Of a stretch of DNA of 64,000 nt, positions 31,376-42,317 are shown in pieces. The position numbers were made by a program, and so were the translations under genes. Location: positions 1 to 64,000 of the forward strand of contig CAVYJK010000023.1 of assembly GCA_963768765.1 (NCBI GenBank). The letters run 5' to 3'. This DNA comes from DASWLF01 sp963768765 (GTDB taxonomy: Bacteria; Desulfobacterota; Desulfobaccia; Desulfobaccales; 0-14-0-80-60-11). Within the stretch, counting starts at the first letter, position 1, and every line of letters begins with the position of its first letter. A model generated the notes under the pieces. That model was not told the DNA's origin. It saw only the letters and a program-made list of their open reading frames with translations, and made no database searches.

Positions 31376-33733
31376 ATGCCAGAGCAAACCTTGTCCGCCC
31401 TGGAATTCCCAGGGCTTCTCCGGGTAGTGCAGGACTACGCGGTTTCTGCTCTGGGCCGGGGCTTTCTGGCAGCCCTGGCGCCTCTGACCGACCTCAACGA
31501 CATCCAGGCGAAATTCCGGCAGCTCCGGGAATTGCAAGAATTGCAGTGCCGGGAAGGCGCCCTGCCCCTAACCGACTTCCCAGATCTCGCCCCCTGGCTG
31601 ACCAAGGCCACGGTGCGGGGGAGCCTGCTGCCTCCGGAAGCCTTCAACGACATCTTGCTGGCGCTGCGCCTGGCCCGGCAGCTGAAGCATTTTCTTTCCC
31701 TGGGCGGTGACCTCACCCCGCAGCTGGCCGTCCTGGCCGGCAATCTGCAGGACCTGCCGGCCCTGGCCGCAGCCATCCAGCAGTGCATCAGCCCCCACAA
31801 TTTTATCCTGGACCAGGCGAGTCCCACCCTGGCGGCGGTGCGCCGGGAATTGGCCGACACCCGAGAGCGGGTCAACCGTCAGATCCGGCAGACCTTCTTC
31901 CGCCCCGAGTACCAGGATGCCCTCCAGAGCCCCATCGTTTCCCAGCGCCACGGCCGTTACGTCATCCCCCTCAAGGCCGACCATAAGGGGGCCATCCCGG
32001 GCATCATCCACGACCAGTCCCAGACCCGGGCCACCCTCTACCTGGAGCCGCTGGCCATCGTGGAGCAAAACAACCAGCTCAATCTGCTGGGCAACCGGGA
32101 AAAGCGGGAGGAAGAGGCGGTTCTCAAGCGCCTCACCGACCTGGTGCGGAATAGCCTGGGAGAGATGCGCCAGACTTTGGCGGTCCTGGCCGAGCTGGAT
32201 GCCCTTGCCGCCAAGGTGCGTTTTGCCGAGGATTTCAAGGCCCGGGAGCCCCTCTGGCGGTCCCGGGAAGGGGTCGATTTCAGAGAGGCCCGCCACCCCT
32301 TGCTGCTTAAGCGTAAACGGGAAAACCCCCAGGCCCTGGAAGTGGTGCCCATAGACCTGCGGCTGAGCCCGGAGAAGCGCTTTCTTATCATTTCCGGCGC
32401 CAACGCCGGCGGCAAGACCGTGGCCCTGAAGACCCTGGGGCTGCTCACCCTCATGGTTCAGAGCGGCCTGCCCATCCCGGTGGCCGAAGGCAGCGAGTTT
32501 TGCCCCTTCGGGGCGGTCTTTGCCGACATCGGCGACCCCCAAGATTTGCAACAAAATTTGAGCACTTTCTCGGCCCACTTGCAACGGGCCCTGATCATGC
32601 TTGCCTCGTTGCCGGGAAGGGCCCTGATCCTGCTGGATGAGCTGGGCACCGCCACGGACCCCACCGAGGGCGGCGCCCTGGCGTTGGCCCTGCTCCAGGC
32701 CTTTTACCAGCGGGGGGCTTACGGGGCGGCCACCACCCACCTGCCCTTGCTGAAAGGCTTTGCCCAGCGCACCGAGGGCTTCGAAAACGTGGCCGTGGTC
32801 TTCGACGAAGCCACCCGGCGCCCCACTTACCGGCTGGCGTACGGCGTGGCCGGGGCCTCCAACGCCTTGAAGATCGCCCGGGAACTGGGGCTCTCCCCGG
32901 AAATCCTGGAGTTGGCCCAGGGCTACCTCGACGCCGACGAGCTCCGGGCGTACCATTTGCTGGCCGAAGTGGAAGCGGCCCAGGAGCAGCTCACCCACCA
33001 GGAGCAGGAGCTGGCCCGGCGGGAGGCGGAACTGGCGCACCAGACCCGGGAACTGGAGGGCCTGCGCCTCAAGCTGGAAACGGAACAGGCCCGAGAGTGA
33101 CCGGGGAAATCCGGCAGGCAGGCTCTGGCCCGCATCAAGGAGGCGGAAGGGGAGTTCAAGGAGATCTTAAAGAGGCTGCAAGAGGCCCGGCAGCCCTGGG
33201 GCAAGCTGCGCCAGGAGTTTTCCCAACTCCAGGCCAGGCTTTTGGCAGACCTCACGCCCGGCCCGGTTATGACCCCGGCGCCGGCGCCCGAGTACCGGGT
33301 GGGCCAGAAGGTCTTTCTCCCGGCCCTGGGGCTCACCGGCAAGGTTCTTGCAACCGATACCAGGGACGGGCGCCTGGAGGTGCAGGTCCGGAAGGTGAAG
33401 ATCCGGGTCCATCCCGAGGAGTTGACCACGGCTGCGGCCGAAGCCGGCGGCCCGGCGCCCGCCGCGGGCGGCGCTCCGGTCTACCACCCGGCGCCGGAGC
33501 AGCTCCCCCGCCTGAACGTGGTGGGCCTTCGGGTGGACGAGGCCCTGCCCCTGGTGGACCGCCTGTTGGACCAGGCCCTGCTCCAGGGCGCCGAAAAGGT
33601 GGACATCATCCACGGGGTGGGCACCGGTACTCTCAAGCGGGCGGTGTGGGACCACCTGAAGCACCACGCCGCGGTGAAGGAGCTCCACGCCGACGCCAAC
33701 CCCGGGGTCACCGTGGTGGATTTGAAAGAGTAA
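31376..33733 (+). pseudogene. mutS2: Endonuclease MutS2, frameshifted before the Smr region
   Basis: MutS-family ATPase without the mismatch domain; it limits recombination and in Firmicutes splits collided ribosomes. The 574-residue first part holds the core and ATPase: SPIVSQRHGRYVIPLKADHK, Walker A SGANAGGKTVALK, LILLDELGTATDPTEGGAL and HLPLLKGFA, then a coiled coil (EQELARREAELAHQTRELE). A frame change near 33098-33115 interrupts it. The continuing frame gives ALARIKEAEGEFKEILKRLQ, then a KOW-like segment (YRVGQKVFLPALGLTGKV) and a C-terminal Smr nuclease domain (LNVVGLRVDEALPLVDRLLD, IIHGVGTGTLKRAVWDHLKH). Joined, the length is near the usual 780 residues. Confidence 0.9.
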
Positions 33734-33736
33734 AAA

Positions 33737-34372
33737 TGTAGGGCGGGCACTGCCCGCCATTAATGCGGCGGGCACGGAGGCCCGCCCCACCAGTGCCAAG
33801 CAGAGCTTGGCAAAACAATGGCGTTCCCAAGCAGGAGCTTGGGAACGAGAGGAGAAAATTCCCTCCCCCTTGAGGGGGGGGTGGGTGGCAAAGCTTTTGA
33901 TTCCCCCCTCACCCCAGCCCTCTCCCCCGTTGGGGAGAGGGAGATGAAAACTGGAGGAGAGGGAGAAGGAAGATGGTGGGCAGTGCCCACCCTACAACTG
34001 CACAGGCGAGACGCCTGTGCCACCAGAAATAACGGCGGCCATAGGCCGCCCTATGAGAGGTACATAAAAGTAGCGATCAGCTGGGGATAAAATCCCCCCT
34101 AACCCCCCTTTGACAAAGGGGGGGATGGTCAACCGAGTTTAAAGTCCCCCTTTGAAAAAGGGGGATTTAGGGGCAATGTTGTTCACTTAAGGAGAGGGCG
34201 ATTCCTTTTTCGTAGGGGCGGGGTTCCCCCGCCCAGAAAATAAGGATGTCCAGCCAAGGGCGGGGAGACCCCGCCCCTACAAAGGCGCTTGATTGAACAG
34301 TATTGGATTTAGGGGGATTTAAAAAGCTTTTCACCGAAAACAGCAAACCGAAAACCGAAAACAGGTCTTTAA
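33737..34372. repeat. Repeat island between mutS2 and dnaG
   Basis: 636 bases with no supported gene, built from stacked palindromes. GTAGGGCGGGCACTGCCCGCC at 33739; CCAAGCAGAGCTTGG near 33796; GTTCCCAAGCAGGAGCTTGGGAAC near 33824; CCCTCACCCC/CCCTCTCCCC with GGGGAGAGGG near 33905-33950; GCACAGGCG-AGA-CGCCTGTGC at 34000-34020; GGCGGCCATAGGCCGCC at 34032; AAATCCCCCCTAA... with the AAAGGGGG counterpart 34089-34170; GTAGGGGCGGGG.../...CCCCGCCCCTAC at 34213-34280; and GAAAACC tandem units at 34335-34362, just before dnaG. Confidence 0.85.
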
Positions 34373-36156
34373 ATGGCATTTATCCCGGAAGACAAGCTCC
34401 TGGAGATCAAAGACGCCGCCTCCATCGAGGAGGTGGTGGGCCAGTATGTCAAGTTGACCCAAAAGGGCAAAAATCTTCTGGGGCTCTGCCCCTTCCACGC
34501 CGACACCAGCCCTTCTTTCACGGTGGCCCCGGAGAAGGGCATTTTTCATTGCTTCGGCTGCGGCGCCGGCGGCAACGTCTTTTCCTTCGTGATGCAGTAC
34601 CACCGCCTGAGCTTCCCCGAGGCGGTGGCCGAACTCGCCCGGCGCTACGGGATTCCCATAACTTTCAAGGACCTGGGTCCCGAAGGGTCCCAACAGGCCA
34701 AAAAGCGCACCCAGGCCTACGAGATCAACACCATGGCCGCGGCCTTCTACCAGGCCACCCTGAACGCCCCCGAAGGCAAGGCGGGCCGGGACTACCTGGC
34801 TAAACGGGGCCTCAACCAGGAGGTGATCCGGTCCTTTCGGCTGGGTTACGCCCCGGATGAGTGGGACGCGCTCAGGCGGCACCTCCAGGGCCGGGGAGTG
34901 TCCCTGGAGATGGCCCAGGAAGTGGGCTTACTTATGCCCCGGGACCGGGGGGGCTGGTATGACCGCTTCCGCGGCCGCATCATCTTCCCCATCCTGGACC
35001 GCCAGGGCCGGGTCATCGCCTTCGGCGGCCGCATCGTGGGCGAGGGTGAACCCAAGTACCTCAACTCCCCGGAGTCCCTGCTGTACTCCAAGGGCCGCAA
35101 CCTCTACGGCGTCCCCCAGGCCGCCGAGGCCCTGCGGGCCACCGGCGTGGCCCTGGTGGTGGAGGGCTATCTGGACCTCATCGCCCTCGCGGTCCAGGGC
35201 GTCGCCAACGTGGTCGCCACCCTGGGCACCGCCCTGACCCGGGAGCAGGTGCGCCTCTTAAAGAGCGTGGCGTCCAAAGTGGTGCTGGTCTTTGATGGCG
35301 ACGCCGCCGGGGCCCGGGCCATGAAGCGGGCCTTCCCCCTCTTCGCCCAGGAAGGCCTGGCCGTGCGGGCCCTGCCCTTGCCGGCGGGCATGGACCCGGA
35401 CAACTATGCCCAGGCCCACGGGGTGGAACTGTTCCGCACCGCCTGGGAGGCGGCCCAACCCTGGTTCGCCTATCTGTTGGAGGACCTCATCAAGACCCAC
35501 GGCCTGGACATTGAAGGCCGGGTGCGCATCATCGAGGAACTGAAACCTTATTTCCAGGCCATGGCGGACCCGGTGGAAAGAAGTTTGTGGGTTAGAGTTT
35601 TATCCGAACAATTTGGGGTACAGGAGGCATCATTACTGCAGAGTATAAGTTCACCATCTCCAATTTCTATTAAGAGGTTGGACCCCACGACTAACTTGAA
35701 CATAAGCTTGGAAAAGAAATTAATTAAATGGATTCTAAGCAATCCCACTGAAATGATTCTAGAAGAAATTGAAGAGTGGGGCCTGGAGTTCGAGGAGGAA
35801 GAATCCAAAGAATTAATGGATTGCATCATTCGGTGTTATCGCGAATATCAAAAATTGGACCATGGTTTGTTGGTGCAATTAACGGAGACAGAAAAACTCC
35901 GTCAACAAATCTGCTCCTTGACTTTGCATGAACGTGGATTCGGGAATGCGGCGATAGATAATTTAGTAGCCGATTGGCGTCGAACTTTGGAATGGCGAAA
36001 ATTAATTAAGGCGCGCGAAAAAATAAAGGAGGGTATTGAAGCCGCTAATATAAAAGGGGATGAGAATCAACTAGTGGCCTTGCAGGCGAAACGAAGCGAG
36101 ATCGACCGGCAACTGGAAGCCCTAAAAATCAGTTCCACCGCAAAAGGAGAAAATGG

Positions 36157-36160
<4 letters not shown>
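34373..36160 (+). CDS. dnaG: DNA primase DnaG
   Basis: 595-residue primase that makes RNA primers at the replication fork. Zinc-binding domain: LCPFHADTSPSFTV and HCFGCGAGGNVFSFV. RNA polymerase core: GGRIVGEGEPKYLNSPESLL, then VALVVEGYLDLIAL (TOPRIM Glu) and VLVFDGDAAGARAM (DxD). The C-terminal third (from about residue 405; 35585 onward), which should bind the DnaB helicase, is abruptly AT-rich with different codon choice, while still in one open frame. That points to a recombined or recently acquired C-terminal domain. rpoD overlaps by ATGA. Confidence 0.95.
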
Positions 36161-37881
<1,721 letters not shown>

Positions 37882-37906
37882 TTTTGTCGATGAGGCGGAC
37901 TAACTA

Positions 37907-37934
37907 TTGAACAATTACGACTTAGAGTTATAAT
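37907..37934 (+). promoter_or_regulatory. Strong sigma-70 promoter for the tRNA
   Basis: TTGAAC (37907-37912), 16-base spacer, TATAAT (37929-37934) in an AT-rich tract. The tRNA follows about 60 bases on, after a GGGGCGG/CCGCCCC hairpin (about 37957-37978). Confidence 0.7.
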
Positions 37935-37996
37935 AAATTAATAAATAATGGGCAAAGGGGCGGGGTCACCTCCGCCCCTGACTTCTTGCTGTTAAT

Positions 37997-38072
37997 GGGC
38001 CCATAGCTCAGCGGTCAGAGCAACCGGCTCATAACCGGACGGTCCCTGGTTCAAATCCGGGTGGGCCCACCA
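37997..38072 (+). tRNA. tRNA with CAU anticodon (Met elongator or lysidine-modified Ile2)
   Basis: 76 bases. GGGCCCA pairs with TGGGCCC (38062-38068), followed by A and an encoded CCA. D-arm GCTC/GAGC, anticodon loop CTCATAA (anticodon CAT), T-arm CCTGG-TTCAAAT-CCGGG. The outermost anticodon-stem pair appears as A-A, an unusual mismatch that could be a sequencing error. A strong promoter precedes and an intrinsic terminator follows. A CAU anticodon in a non-initiator body is either elongator Met or Ile2 (the TilS substrate); I could not decide between them. Confidence 0.93.
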
Positions 38073-38140
38073 GAATCCGGAGAGACGGACATTTCACGAG
38101 AACGACATCGGAGTTCGGATTCCACAGGGGCCTGACCCCG

Positions 38141-38167
38141 GGGGTGCTCTCTGCGCACCCCTTTTTT
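38141..38167 (+). terminator. Intrinsic terminator after the tRNA
   Basis: GGGGTGC, seven-base loop, GCACCCC, then TTTTTT. The stem overlaps an upstream GTG that could otherwise be taken as the start of the Nif3-like gene, so the true start of that gene must be at 38168 or 38174. Confidence 0.85.
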
Positions 38168-38173
38168 ATGTTT

Positions 38174-39292
38174 ATGGGAGCACGGTTAAAAGAGATTCTC
38201 CAGCTGCTGGACAGCGCCTATCCCACGACCTGGGCGGTGCCCGGCGATCACTCCGGATTGGAGGTGGGACATCCCGAAACCCGGGTGGAGCTCATCCTGG
38301 TGGCCCTGGAGGCCACCCCCGGGGTGGTGGCGGAAGCGGTGCGGCAAAAAGCCCAACTGCTGCTCACCCATCATCCCCTCCTCTATCGGCCGCTCGCGGC
38401 GGTGCGGGAAGATGAACCCGGGGGGCGCCTTTTGAGCGACCTGATCCGGGCCGGCCTGGCCCTGGTTTCCTGCCACACCAACCTGGATGTAGCCCCGGGG
38501 GGCCTCAATGACTACCTGGCCCAGTTGCTGGAGTTGACCGAGGTGGAGGTGCTCTCCGCCACGGCGGCGGAGGCCCTCTACAAGCTGACGGTCTTCGTGC
38601 CCCTGGGCTATGAGGACCGGGTGCGCCAGGCCCTGGGGGACCTGGGCCTGGGGGTCATGGGGCTCTACTCCCACTGCTCCTTTGCGGCCCGGGGCCAGGG
38701 AACCTACCGGGCCCTTTCCGGGGCCAAGCCCTTCCGGGGTGAAGTGGCCGCCCTCTCCCGGGCCGAAGAATCCCGCCTGGAAATCCTGGCGCCGGAGGCG
38801 GCGCTGCCCGCGGCCGTAAGGAGGCTTAAAGAAGTTCATCCCTACGAAGAAGTGGCCTACGATCTCTACCCCTTGAAAAACCCGGGGACACCCCTGGGGT
38901 TGGGCAGGATGGGCGGCTGGCCCGAGGCCAGACCTTTTCCCGAGGTGGTCTCCCGGGTGAAGGCCATCTTCGGGGTGGAGGCCGTCGCCGTCTGGGGGCG
39001 CGCCCCCGAGGCGGTGCAGCGGCTGGCGGTGTGCGGCGGCAGCGGCGGGGACCTCATCGAGGCGGCCCGGGGAAAAGGCGCCCAGCTTTATCTCACCGGG
39101 GAGGTGCGCCATCACCAGGTCCCCCCTGGCCCCTGGGACGGTTTCGCCATCCTGACGGTGGGCCATTTTGCCAGCGAAGTGGTGTTTATGGACCCCTGGG
39201 CGAAGCTACTCCGGGGTCTTTTTATGGACGCCGGCATGCAGGTGCAACTGGAAGTGGCTAAATCCCAGGACCTGCCCTGCCGGTTTTTTTGA
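38174..39292 (+). CDS. Nif3-like dinuclear metal protein with PII-like insert (YqfO type)
   Basis: 372 residues. Nif3-family metal-site motifs: PGDHSGLEVGHPET, LLLTHHPLLYRPL and SCHTNLDVAPGGLNDYLA, with YLTGEVRHHQVPPG and VGHFASEVVFMDP near the end. Between them lies the inserted YqfO domain of about 100 residues (LYKLTVFVPLGYEDRVRQAL to VHPYEEVAYDLYPL). The biochemical role is unsettled; the GTP cyclohydrolase label used by databases is weakly supported. Start at ATG 38174 (MGARLKEILQ) or 38168, immediately after a terminator T-run, and no ribosome binding site is evident. Confidence 0.87.
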   Translation: MGARLKEILQLLDSAYPTTWAVPGDHSGLEVGHPETRVELILVALEATPGVVAEAVRQKAQLLLTHHPLLYRPLAAVREDEPGGRLLSDLIRAGLALVSCHTNLDVAPGGLNDYLAQLLELTEVEVLSATAAEALYKLTVFVPLGYEDRVRQALGDLGLGVMGLYSHCSFAARGQGTYRALSGAKPFRGEVAALSRAEESRLEILAPEAALPAAVRRLKEVHPYEEVAYDLYPLKNPGTPLGLGRMGGWPEARPFPEVVSRVKAIFGVEAVAVWGRAPEAVQRLAVCGGSGGDLIEAARGKGAQLYLTGEVRHHQVPPGPWDGFAILTVGHFASEVVFMDPWAKLLRGLFMDAGMQVQLEVAKSQDLPCRFF

Positions 39293-39388
39293 GGAGGTTT
39301 TAAAAAGCAGTTTCGTGAACGCGGTAATTAACCCGCCGGGGCCGCGGGCCCGGCGGAACCAAGCAGGGACTCAAGACGGAGGTCAATC

Positions 39389-40132
39389 TTGTTAGCGGAG
39401 TTAAGCAGGATCATAGATGTTCAGGAGATAGACCAAGGGATCCAGGAGATCCAGCAGGCGCTGGAGCAACTCCCCGAAGAGCTGAAGGCCACCGAGGCGG
39501 CCCTGGCCCTGCTCCAAGAAGGGCAGGCGGCCCACCTCCAGCAACTGGAGGATCTCAAGGCCCAGCGGCGGGACACGGAAACGGAAATGGCGGAGATGGA
39601 GGACGGCATCAAAAAGAGCCGCCAGCGCCTGATGGAGATCAAGAGCAACATCGAGTACAAGGCCATGCTCAAGGAGATCGCCTTCAAAGAGGACCAGCGG
39701 GACCAGCGGGAGACCCGCATCCTGGAGCTCATGGACCGGATGGAGCAAGAAAACCAGGCCATCGCCGCCAAGGCGCAGGAGATCCAGGAAAAAGAGGAGG
39801 TCCTGGCCCGGCAGCGCCTGGCGGTGGCAACGGAGATGGCGAAACTGCAAGGAGAGCTGGCCGCCCTGGAAAAGCAGTGCCAAAAGCTGCGCAAGGGCGT
39901 GCCGCCCCAGCTCCTGAAGCGCTACGAGTTCATCCGCCAGCGCCGCAACGGCACCGCCGTCGCCAAGGTAGTGGATGGAGTATGCATGGGCTGCAACATG
40001 AACATCCTGCCCCAGCAATTCATCGACTTGCAAAAGGGGATGGAAATCCTGCAATGCCCGCACTGCCAGCGCATCCTGTTCTGGATTGACGAGGAGGCCG
40101 AACCCGCAGCCGGCGAGCAGAAAGTCTCCTGA
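39389..40132 (+). CDS. Zinc-ribbon coiled-coil protein (DUF164/C4-type family)
   Basis: 247 residues. Residues 1-180 are a long coiled coil (EIQQALEQLPEELKATEAAL through QRLAVATEMAKLQGELAALE). The C-terminus is a C4 zinc ribbon: DGVCMGCNMNILPQQ and ILQCPHCQRILFWID. Homologues are implicated in nucleic-acid or flagellar-assembly quality control, none firmly established. Start is TTG 39389, six bases after GGAGG. RNase H starts eight bases after the stop (40141), an arrangement I have seen in Desulfobacterota and Geobacter-type genomes. Confidence 0.87.
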   Translation: MLAELSRIIDVQEIDQGIQEIQQALEQLPEELKATEAALALLQEGQAAHLQQLEDLKAQRRDTETEMAEMEDGIKKSRQRLMEIKSNIEYKAMLKEIAFKEDQRDQRETRILELMDRMEQENQAIAAKAQEIQEKEEVLARQRLAVATEMAKLQGELAALEKQCQKLRKGVPPQLLKRYEFIRQRRNGTAVAKVVDGVCMGCNMNILPQQFIDLQKGMEILQCPHCQRILFWIDEEAEPAAGEQKVS

Positions 40133-40140
40133 GGCGGCAG

Positions 40141-40702
40141 GTGGCCGAGTCGACCAGCCGGGCCGCCGTCTTTGCCGCCCTGGCCCAGGGCCAGGACCTG
40201 GCCCGGGTCCGGGAAAGGTTCCACCTCACCCCGGAGGAGCTGCAGGACCTCTTTAAGGAGGCGGCCGAGCACTACCGGGAAGTGGAACAGGGGACCTGGA
40301 GCCTTTACACTGACGGCGCCTCCCGGGGTAATCCCGGTCCCGCCGGGGCCGGGGCCGTGCTGGTGAATCCCCGGGGCGAGGTCCAGGTCCAACTAACCGA
40401 ATATCTGGGGAAAACCACCAATAACGTGGCGGAATACCGGGCCCTGTTGCTGGGGCTCAGGGCGGCCCACGACCAGGGGGTCAAGAAGCTCCAGATCTAT
40501 TCCGACTCGGAACTGCTGGTGCGCCAGATCAACGGCTCCTACCGGGTCAGAATCCCCTCACCTCCTGCCCCTGTGGCAAGAAGCCAAAAAGGAGTTGCAA
40601 AAGTTCAAGACCCATGCTATCTCCCATGTGCCCCGGGAGGAGAATTCCCAGGCCGACGGCCTGGCCAACCAGGCCATTGACCAGAAGGCGTCGGCAGGTT
40701 AA
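40141..40702 (+). pseudogene. RNase HI-type ribonuclease, frameshifted near the C-terminus
   Basis: Ribonuclease H that cleaves RNA in RNA-DNA hybrids. A 45-residue N-terminal helical region (FAALAQGQDLARVRERFHLT) precedes the catalytic domain: LYTDGASRGNPGPAGAG (first Asp), NVAEYRALLLGLRAA (Glu) and QIYSDSELLVRQINGSYRV (Asp). A frame change near 40545-40556 cuts it; the next frame continues LLPLWQEAKKELQKFKTHAI and SHVPREENSQADGLANQAID (fourth Asp) to TAA 40702. GTG 40141 is the start. The layout matches the single-domain RnhA-like proteins with an extra N-terminal segment. Confidence 0.85.
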
Positions 40703-40759
40703 AATGATCTTAGATGTGGTGGGTTTTTCCTGCCCATCCGCAAAGTTACACCCCAAGGG

Positions 40760-41129
40760 CCGCGGAGTAGGCCAGATGATCGCCGGCCGTCTGCAAGTAC
40801 GGCCGGAGGAAAGTCCGAGCTCCACAGGGCAGGGTGCTGGGTAATCCCCAGCGGGGGCAACCCCAGGGAAAGTGCCTCAGAGACCAGACCGCCGTGGTAC
40901 GCCCACGGTAAGGGTGAAAAGGTGAGGTAAGAGCTCACCAGTGGCGGTGGCGACACCGCCAGCTTGGAAAACCCCACCCGGAGCAAGACCAAATAGGGGA
41001 GCGCTTGAAGGTGGCCCGCCTGAAGCTCCCGGGTAGGTCGCTGGAGGCCCCGGGTAACCGGGGTCCTAGAGGAATGATCATCACCGGGTCTCACCCGGGA
41101 CAGAACTCGGCTTACGGCCTGCTCCGCGG
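40760..41129 (+). ncRNA. rnpB: RNase P RNA, bacterial type A
   Basis: Catalytic RNA of RNase P, which matures tRNA 5' ends. Hallmarks are GAGGAAAGTCCGAGCTCCAC (about 40807-40826), AGGGTGCTGGGTAATCCCCA, AAGGGTGAAAAGGTG, and the 3' conserved AGAGGAATGATCATCACC and CAGAACTCGGCTTACGGCC. The terminal helix CCGCGGAGTAGGCC (40760-40773) pairs with GGCCTGCTCCGCGG (41116-41129). Length about 370 fits type A. It lies between RNase H and arnC and is followed by an intrinsic terminator. Confidence 0.96.
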
Positions 41130-41139
41130 GTCCCATTGG

Positions 41140-41177
41140 GGCCGCCGGCCCTGGATGACGCCGGTTGGCCTTTTTTA
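41140..41177 (+). terminator. Intrinsic terminator of rnpB
   Basis: GGCCGCCGGC (41140-41149) pairs with GCCGGTTGGCC (41160-41170), with a small internal bulge, followed by TTTTTT. Confidence 0.85.
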
Positions 41178-41202
41178 TTTGGACCCCCAAAGGTGTCCGC
41201 AT

Positions 41203-42204
41203 ATGTCTGACCAGGTTGTCTCCCTGACCCGGGTGTCGCCGGAACCCTACGTTTCCGTCATCATCCCCGTGTACAACGAGGAAGAGAACCTCCGGGAGCT
41301 GGGGGAGCGCCTGATCAAGACCCTCACCGGCATGAACCGCCCCTTTGAAATTATTTTTGTTGATGACGGTTCCACTGACCGATCGTGGGAAATCCTCACC
41401 GAACTCTGCAACCCTTCAGGACCGCGTTATCCTGATCACGTCCAGATCCGGGCCCTGCAGTTCAACCGCAACTTCGGCCAGCACCAGGCCATCTTTGCCG
41501 GGTTTCAGGCGGCCCGGGGCCAGGTGATGATCACCCTGGACGCGGACCTGCAAAACCCCCCGGAGGAAATCCCCCGCCTGGTGGCCAAGATCGAGGAAGG
41601 CTTTGACACCGTGGGGGGCTGGCGGGAAAACCGGCATGATTCCATCTTCCGGAAACTGCCCTCCCTCCTGGTGAACCGCCTCATGTCCTACGTCACCGGG
41701 GTTAAGCTCAAGGACTACGGCTGCATGCTCCGGGCCTACCGCCGGGAGGTGGTGGACGGCATCAACCGCTGCCAGGAGTCCTCCAGCTTCATCCCCGCCC
41801 TGGCCAACCTGTTCGCCCGGCGGGTGGCGGAGATCCCCGTGGGCCATGCGGAGCGGGAGCGGGGCCGCTCCAAGTACGGCCTCATCAAGCTCATCCGCCT
41901 GAATTTTGACCTGATGACCGGGTTCTCCAACCTGCCCATCCACCTGGTGGGTCTGCTGGGCATCTCCATCGCGGCTCTGGGGCTGGCCTTCGGCTTCTTC
42001 CTGTTCGTCCGGCGGCTCTTCGTGGGGCCGGAAGTGGAAGGGGTCTTCACCCTGTTCGCCATCCTCTTTGTCTTCGTGGGCCTCAACACCCTGGGCCTGG
42101 CCCTCATCGGCGCCTACGTGGGCCGCATCTACCACGAAGTGCGCCAGCGACCCAGGTTCGTCATCCGCCAGACCCTGGGGCCGGGCGGGGATAAGAATGA
42201 ATGA
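41203..42204 (+). CDS. arnC: Undecaprenyl-phosphate Ara4FN transferase ArnC (GT2 family)
   Basis: 333-residue polyprenyl-phosphate glycosyltransferase at the inner membrane, transferring 4-formamido-arabinose to undecaprenyl phosphate for lipid A modification. GT2 domain: VSVIIPVYNEEENLRELGER, EIIFVDDGSTDRSWEIL, TLDADLQNPPEEI, FGQHQAIFAGFQAARGQVM, RGRSKYGLIKLIRLNFDLMT. Two C-terminal helices (LLGISIAALGLAFGFFLFV and LFVFVGLNTLGLALIGAYVG) anchor it. The match to ArnC over DPM1-type enzymes rests on context: formyltransferase, decarboxylase and deformylase genes of the same pathway follow. ATG 41203 sits 25 bases after the rnpB terminator; polymyxin resistance is the known outcome of the pathway. 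Confidence 0.88.
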   Translation: MSDQVVSLTRVSPEPYVSVIIPVYNEEENLRELGERLIKTLTGMNRPFEIIFVDDGSTDRSWEILTELCNPSGPRYPDHVQIRALQFNRNFGQHQAIFAGFQAARGQVMITLDADLQNPPEEIPRLVAKIEEGFDTVGGWRENRHDSIFRKLPSLLVNRLMSYVTGVKLKDYGCMLRAYRREVVDGINRCQESSSFIPALANLFARRVAEIPVGHAERERGRSKYGLIKLIRLNFDLMTGFSNLPIHLVGLLGISIAALGLAFGFFLFVRRLFVGPEVEGVFTLFAILFVFVGLNTLGLALIGAYVGRIYHEVRQRPRFVIRQTLGPGGDKNE

Positions 42205-42205
42205 T

Positions 42206-42285
42206 GTGGGGGGGGGAGCAGGGGCTCGCTGCCCCTGGCCCCCCTGCCAATGTCACGTAGGGGCGGGTTTCAAACCCGCCCCTAC
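42206..42285. repeat. GC spacer palindrome plus GTAGGGGCGGG palindrome
   Basis: GGGGGGGGGAGCAGGGGCTC.../...GCCCCTGGCCCCCCTGCC (about 42206-42248), then GTAGGGGCGGGTTT-C-AAACCCGCCCCTAC at 42257-42285, the same 29-base element as at 12108-12136 except for the central base. They lie between arnC and the formyltransferase gene. Confidence 0.88.
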
Positions 42286-42317
42286 AACGAAATACCAATT
42301 TACTTTTTGAGGTAGCA

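Noticed and set aside
31568..33040. 490-residue open frame antisense to mutS2
   Set aside because: Shadow of a strongly conserved gene, with biased composition and no start signal.
34335..34362. GAAAACC repeats as a CRISPR or origin iteron array
   Set aside because: The unit is 7 bases without spacers, and a similar tract lies inside a coding gene.
38144..39292. GTG 38144 as the start of the Nif3-like gene
   Set aside because: It lies inside a perfect terminator stem; ATG 38168 or 38174 fits the family N-terminus.
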